A stretch of DNA of 64,000 bases from Flavobacterium pectinovorum (GTDB lineage: Bacteria > Bacteroidota > Bacteroidia > Flavobacteriales > Flavobacteriaceae). The position numbers were made by a program, and so were the translations under genes. A model generated the notes under the pieces. It was not told the DNA's origin. It worked only from the letters and a program-made list of their open reading frames with translations, and searched no databases. Position 1 is the first letter of the stretch. Every line of letters starts with the position of its first letter. The stretch covers positions 186,001 through 250,000 of the forward strand of contig NZ_FRBX01000003.1 of the NCBI RefSeq assembly GCF_900142715.1. Direction: 5' to 3'. This document shows, piece after piece, positions 59,838 to 64,000 of the stretch.

Positions 59838-61430
59838 TTAACTTGGTTTCTCGCAATTTTTACGATTGTAAAACCACCAATTGATTCCTGTGGCTAAGAC
59901 CGTAAAAACAGCAACTCCTATAAAAAATTGATTTACAGTACCATTCGCAGATAAATTATTACCTATTAATTTAGAAAAGATAAATGGCCCAAATGCTGCA
60001 ATTGCCGCTGTCCAGCCAATTACTCCGGCTGCCTGACGTTGGTTTTCTTCAAAAATAATTGGGTATTGTCTAAATGTTCCTGCGTTTCCAATTCCCGTAA
60101 AGAAGAACATTCCCAAAATTACAGCAACAAAAAGAGGAAACTGTTCCATGCTTGTTGGCGCTACTAATCCTTCGGTAACCAGAATAATCGATCCGGCTAA
60201 AATTCCTAAACCAGTAATTGTTGTTAATATCGCACCTCCCACTTTATCGGCTACAAAACCAAATGCAATTCTGCTTGCTGAACCAATAAGTGGTCCGTAA
60301 AAAGCATAAACTAAAGGATCCGGAGCATTTGGAAAATCTCCATATAAAAATTTAATCATTAAAGGAAAAGCTGCCGATAAACCTGCAAAAGTTCCAAAAG
60401 TCATAACATATGTTATAGTACAATACCATGTATGTTTATTGGAGAAAATATCCATCTGTTCCTTTACAGATGCTTTCATCGGAATACTTCTAAGATAAAA
60501 CCAACTTACAATTGATAGTATTATTAAAAATGGAATGTACCAAAAGGCTGCCGATTGTAAATAGATTTCTTTATTATTAACCGCAGTATTATTTGGGCTG
60601 ATATCATTTAATATTTTTTCAGCCATTTTTGGATTTGCATTGGCTATCGCTTTTGCTTTTGCTTTTAAAGGCAATGAAGTAAAAAGATCCACTTTATCCT
60701 CTGATTTGATAGCTGTACTTACAGAGTCAATAATTGTTTTCTTTACGTTTGTCAATATTCTCGCCTGTACATCTGGATCCAGGGCTGCAAAAACCTCATG
60801 TTGTTTTTGAGTACTGGCATTTTGAAAAACAACTATTGCTTCTTTATGATCAATGCTAGTAAATTGTGATGCGGCACCAAAAATACTGACACTTATTATG
60901 AGGGGAGTAACAAATTGTGCTACTGATACTCCAAAATTTCCTATTCCGGCTTGTATTCCAAGTGCTGTTCCTTTAAGTCTTTTAGGAAAAAACAAACTTG
61001 TACTTGGCATATAAGAAGAGAAATCTCCACCACCAAAACCTGTAGTAAAAGCTAAAAGTGCAAATACCCAAAAGGGAGTATTGATATCCATTACTGCAAA
61101 ACCAATTCCGATTACCGGAATTAATTTAATGGCAGTTGCAAAAGAGACCACATGTCGTGTTCCGAATATTGGTAAAATAAAAGTATGAATGATTCTTAAA
61201 AAACCTGCAGCCAGACCAGGAATTGCTGTTAACCAAAAAAGCTGATCTTTTGTGAAACGAAACCCTAATCCCGGTAATTTAACGGCGATAACACTCATCA
61301 TAAACCAGGAGGCAAATGATAATATTAAAGTTAGTGTTGTTATTGTTAAAGTTCTCCAGGCAATTTTGCTTCCGTTAGAGTTCCAAAACGTATCATCTTC
61401 AGGTTCCCATTTGTCTAACCAAGTTTTCAT
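59838..61430 (-). CDS. NarK-family MFS transporter with periplasmic helical insert
   Basis: A 530-aa carrier. TM1-TM5 occupy about residues 28-185, with nitrate-signature glycines in TTGFGGGDFSSYMPSTS and GIQAGIGNFGVSVAQF. Residues about 190-290, between TM5 and TM6 and therefore periplasmic, are an extra helical block (FQNASTQKQHEVFAALDPDV, KAKAIANANPKMAEKILNDI). The second half has the GMFFFTGIGNAGTFRQYPII signature. Ordinary NarK lacks the block. Encoded between a NarK paralog (18 bases) and the cytochrome b. Confidence 0.88.
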   Translation of the reverse strand: MKTWLDKWEPEDDTFWNSNGSKIAWRTLTITTLTLILSFASWFMMSVIAVKLPGLGFRFTKDQLFWLTAIPGLAAGFLRIIHTFILPIFGTRHVVSFATAIKLIPVIGIGFAVMDINTPFWVFALLAFTTGFGGGDFSSYMPSTSLFFPKRLKGTALGIQAGIGNFGVSVAQFVTPLIISVSIFGAASQFTSIDHKEAIVVFQNASTQKQHEVFAALDPDVQARILTNVKKTIIDSVSTAIKSEDKVDLFTSLPLKAKAKAIANANPKMAEKILNDISPNNTAVNNKEIYLQSAAFWYIPFLIILSIVSWFYLRSIPMKASVKEQMDIFSNKHTWYCTITYVMTFGTFAGLSAAFPLMIKFLYGDFPNAPDPLVYAFYGPLIGSASRIAFGFVADKVGGAILTTITGLGILAGSIILVTEGLVAPTSMEQFPLFVAVILGMFFFTGIGNAGTFRQYPIIFEENQRQAAGVIGWTAAIAAFGPFIFSKLIGNNLSANGTVNQFFIGVAVFTVLATGINWWFYNRKNCEKPS

Positions 61431-61448
61431 ATTTATTCTTATTTAATT

Positions 61449-62924
61449 TTAATGATTGTGTTCTATATCTCTGGTAAAATCAGGTGATTTAATTCTCATT
61501 GCATTGATGATTGTTCGGTGCATCCACAGTAAACAAAGAACGGATACGACGAAAATAAAAATCCAGGAACTCGTCCAGAGTCCGGTATAATTTAGGAGAT
61601 AACCAAAAATAATTGGCCCGACAAAACCACCCAGACCGCCTATTAATCCTACCATTCCACCCACTACACCAACTTCGTTAGGAAAATATTCGGGAATATG
61701 TTTGTAAACAGCAGCTTTTCCTATTCCCCACGAAATCCCTATAAGAATGACCAAAACCACATAAACCCAAAGATTGGCGCTAAACTTAATTTGTGTGACA
61801 CCCTGAGCTAATAATTCTTTCTTTTTAACTTCCTGATTTTGTTGTACAACAATTTCCTGCCATGAATTTTTTACAGGAAAAATTGCCGCGTCATCATTAT
61901 TTGAAATTTGCTTTTCATTAATTTTATGTGTTTTTCCGTTTACGGTAATTTCATTGGCAGAAATGGCTGTGACAACACCATTTGCAGAAGACAAAACTCC
62001 GGGACCTGCTGTGAAAATTTCCATTTTTGGAAACATCAATAAAAAACTAATTACTATTGATGAACCTAAAACCCAGTACATTACTTTTCGGGCACCAAAT
62101 TTGTCTGATAAATAGCCGCCAAAGGCTCTTATAATTCCGGAAGGCAAACTAAACATCGTAGCAAACATTCCGCCCATTACCAATGTTGTATGGTACACAT
62201 TCATAAAATTGGGAAGCAGCCATTGCGAATACGCCACAAAAAATCCAAAGACTAAAAAATAATAAGCTCCAAAACGCCAAACCCGAATGTTTTTAAGAGG
62301 AGACATTAACTCATTCATTGTTTTTGAAACACCCTGATTGGTTTTATTTTTGGCAAAAACAACAAACAATATTCCTATAATAACCAATATTGCTCCGTAA
62401 ATGACAGGCAACATTTTCCATCCGTTAACGGGATCTTTTTCTGATAAATGATTTAATAAGGTTGGAGCAATAAAAGTAGTAATGGCCGCACCTGCATTTC
62501 CCATTCCAAAAATACCCAAGGCTCTTCCCTGCCATTCTTTTGGATACCAAATTGAGGTATAACCAATTCCCACAGCAAAACTTGTTCCCACTAATCCGAA
62601 GAAAAAACTTAATACAGCAAAGCTCCAGAATGATCCGGCAAAGGGAAGCAGAAATAACGGAACGGAACAAAGTAGTAATAAAATCGAAAACACAATTTTA
62701 CCGCCATATTTATCTGTTAAAATACCAATAGGGAGCCGGAATATTGAACCTGATAAAATCGGAATTCCTAACAGCCAGCCTGTTTCTACCACTGTCCAGT
62801 TGAATATTCCTTTGTCTACAAGGTAAGTAACCAAAACACCATTTAGTGTCCAACATGCAAAACATATTGTAAAAGCGAGTGTATTTAGAAACAAAATTTT
62901 GTGAGATTGAGATAGATTACTCAT
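61449..62924 (-). CDS. narK: Nitrate/nitrite MFS transporter with periplasmic insert
   Basis: A 491-aa paralog of the carrier at 30218-31696, highly similar throughout (FACWTLNGVLVTYLVD, YPKEWQGRALGIFGMGNAGA). TM9 ends near residue 300; residues about 302-384 (GPGVLSSANGVVTAISANEI to KELLAQGVTQIKF) are a beta-rich periplasmic insert before TM10, shared with the paralog. First gene of the membrane nitrate-reductase operon. No copy of the AAGTA-N4-TACTT promoter motif was found upstream. Confidence 0.92.
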   Translation of the reverse strand: MSNLSQSHKILFLNTLAFTICFACWTLNGVLVTYLVDKGIFNWTVVETGWLLGIPILSGSIFRLPIGILTDKYGGKIVFSILLLLCSVPLFLLPFAGSFWSFAVLSFFFGLVGTSFAVGIGYTSIWYPKEWQGRALGIFGMGNAGAAITTFIAPTLLNHLSEKDPVNGWKMLPVIYGAILVIIGILFVVFAKNKTNQGVSKTMNELMSPLKNIRVWRFGAYYFLVFGFFVAYSQWLLPNFMNVYHTTLVMGGMFATMFSLPSGIIRAFGGYLSDKFGARKVMYWVLGSSIVISFLLMFPKMEIFTAGPGVLSSANGVVTAISANEITVNGKTHKINEKQISNNDDAAIFPVKNSWQEIVVQQNQEVKKKELLAQGVTQIKFSANLWVYVVLVILIGISWGIGKAAVYKHIPEYFPNEVGVVGGMVGLIGGLGGFVGPIIFGYLLNYTGLWTSSWIFIFVVSVLCLLWMHRTIINAMRIKSPDFTRDIEHNH

Positions 62925-63580
62925 AAAAAGACTATTTATAATATGTATTTAAAAACAAATCGGTTTTTAAGAAAAATGTTTTTTTCTAATATTGAAACAC
63001 AAAGTTGAATAAATAAATTCTGACACAAAATGACATTTGTCATATAAAAAGATCTCGCCTGTTTGGTGACCTTAATTTTGATAAGTTAATATTGAGAAAA
63101 CACACTTAATGTGTCTTAGGCAGATAAATCCAGTGTAGTAAATAAGAATAGGTGCTGCTTGTAATTTATATAAATTTAGTAATAAAATTCCATCTAAAAT
63201 AATTTAATTTTTATTTCACATAAACTTAATTAACTCATATACTTGCAATTACATTTTATTATAACCTTTAAAACTCCAATTTCTTTTGAGTATGTTTTAG
63301 CAACTTATTTACCTTGTATTTATGCTTCAAAAAACATTATTTTTTTGTTAAAATCAAATTTCGAAGACGTTTTTGGATGATCTAGAGAAATTTGGAAGTA
63401 ATTAAAAATGAATAAATTAAGTATAAAATACTACATTTTTACGATGCTAAAATATTTTTTTAACATTTTCTGAAATTTAAAAAATAATAAATAATCAATT
63501 AATAATCAGGTATTTAACCACTTAAAATAACTCGATATTTCAGACTACAAATCATTCATTTCAAAAAAAAACATATTTTT
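62925..63580. other. Long A/T-rich intergenic stretch without a gene
   Basis: The first 650 bases after the narK start contain no convincing coding frame, tRNA or strong terminator; runs such as AAAAACAAATCGGTTTTTAA are only weak hairpins. It must hold the operon promoter on the minus strand, but no clear -33/-7 pair was seen. Confidence 0.5.
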
Positions 63581-63612
63581 TTTTGGTTTTTATTATATTA
63601 AAATTAACTTTG
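63581..63612 (+). promoter_or_regulatory. Bacteroidetes-type promoter upstream of a possible ncRNA
   Basis: TTTTG at 63581-63585, 19-base spacer, TAACTTTG at 63605-63612. The next plausible coding start is more than 330 bases away, so it may serve a non-coding transcript. Confidence 0.5.
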
Positions 63613-63668
63613 TCTATAGGATTAGTAGAGTTTAAAATAATATTTCAAACCATAAAGAACTAAATTTT

Positions 63669-63754
63669 GAAAACAACAGAAAGCATATCGTATTACATCT
63701 TTCCTAAAAACCACACAAATAACAATTTCTGTTATATGTGTTTCTGTTGTTGTT
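63669..63754 (+). ncRNA. Candidate structured leader or small RNA
   Basis: AAAACAACAGAAAGCATAT pairs with ATATGTGTTTCTGTTGTTGT across a 45-base loop, about 55 bases after the promoter at 63581-63612. No T-rich terminator follows directly. Function unknown. Confidence 0.35.
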
Positions 63755-63874
63755 AATCTCTCGACCTTGAATCGTTTATCTTGATTTCCTTTAAATCAAA
63801 TATAGAAACGAACCTTTTTAAAATTCACCAAAGCATAGCTTTAAATTTTTCCAAAAATCTATTTGATACATTTA

Positions 63875-63907
63875 TTTGTGTCAATATGATTCTTGAAACT
63901 ATATATG
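63875..63907 (+). promoter_or_regulatory. Promoter of the terminal leader peptide
   Basis: TTTG (63875-63878), 21-base spacer, TATATATG (63900-63907; one mismatch to TANNTTTG). About 36 bases of leader precede the ATG at 63950. Confidence 0.5.
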
Positions 63908-63949
63908 TAAATCCAAAAAAAAATAATTAATAACTAAATAAACTAACAA

Positions 63950-63979
63950 TGAAAACAATGCACAACTGCTGTAAATAAA
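63950..63979 (+). CDS. Nine-residue Cys-Cys leader peptide (probable attenuator)
   Basis: ATG AAA ACA ATG CAC AAC TGC TGT AAA TAA encodes MKTMHNCCK. The start is preceded by a promoter-like pair, and an A-run followed by GCCATTTCTGCGG begins right after the stop, as if a hairpin were starting at the window edge. Tandem Cys codons in a short leader are the hallmark of ribosome-mediated control by cysteine supply. The regulated gene lies outside the window, probably in sulfur assimilation; this is inference. Confidence 0.5.
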
Positions 63980-64000
63980 TAAAAAAAGCCATTTCTGCGG

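Noticed and set aside
1..64000. Insertion sequence, prophage or genomic-island boundary genes
   Set aside because: No transposase, integrase, phage or conjugation gene was recognised; the tRNA cluster is not flanked by an evident attachment duplication.

Overview
The window is a chromosomal segment from a Bacteroidetes bacterium, most probably Flavobacterium or a close relative. Supporting signs are the low-GC, A-rich intergenic DNA, promoters of the type TTTG-N19-21-TANNTTTG, META lipoproteins, DUF2130 and DUF4202 proteins, and many palindromic repeats between genes. No transposase, integrase, phage gene or CRISPR array was seen. The genus is inferred from gene families and promoter style, not from a marker-gene comparison.

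Positions 1-23,200 are mixed housekeeping and stress-response genes: the 3' end of a quinone oxidoreductase, an outer-membrane protein, a LytS/LytTR two-component pair, an Old Yellow Enzyme/quinone oxidoreductase pair with AraC regulators, a three-tRNA cluster (Arg, Pro, Ser), a thiolase, an NlpC/P60 peptidase, a SUKH-like protein, an aldo/keto reductase divergent from an AraC regulator, an MdaB-like flavoprotein, an M19 dipeptidase, a methyltransferase, a LysR regulator, a DUF2130 protein and two META lipoproteins.

Positions 23,400-62,924 form a roughly 39-kb nitrogen-oxyanion island. On the left are nirB, nirD, a DUF4202 protein, a NarX-like kinase with a nitrate-sensor-type domain, a NarL-like regulator, a NarK transporter and an outer-membrane barrel. 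In the middle are a second outer-membrane barrel with an nrtA/nrtB/nrtD-type ABC importer, an FNR-like regulator with the four expected cluster cysteines, a 1172-aa assimilatory nitrate reductase fused to its own FAD/NAD(P) reductase and [2Fe-2S] domain, and a rubredoxin-tailed protein resembling a nitrite/sulfite reductase half. Then come the molybdenum-cofactor and siroheme genes: moaA, moaCB, moaE, moeB-rhodanese, moaD, cobA, mobA and moeA, with a TSUP permease. On the right is a second nitrate-reductase operon: two NarK-type transporters, a NarI-like cytochrome b, a bis-MGD catalytic subunit, a four-cluster ferredoxin subunit, a Tat-exported Rieske protein and a two-helix membrane protein.

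Read together, nitrate would cross the outer membrane through the two barrels and the inner membrane through the ABC importer or the MFS carriers. It would be reduced to nitrite by the soluble fused reductase and/or the membrane-linked complex, and nitrite would be reduced to ammonium by NirBD, with Moco and siroheme made locally. Four promoters (nirB, narK, fused nasA, moeA) share an inverted repeat AMGTN-N4-TACTT placed at identical spacing against the -7 box, suggesting common control. The last kilobase carries no large gene. It ends with a probable promoter and a nine-codon Cys-Cys leader peptide, which suggests an attenuated sulfur-assimilation operon just beyond the window.
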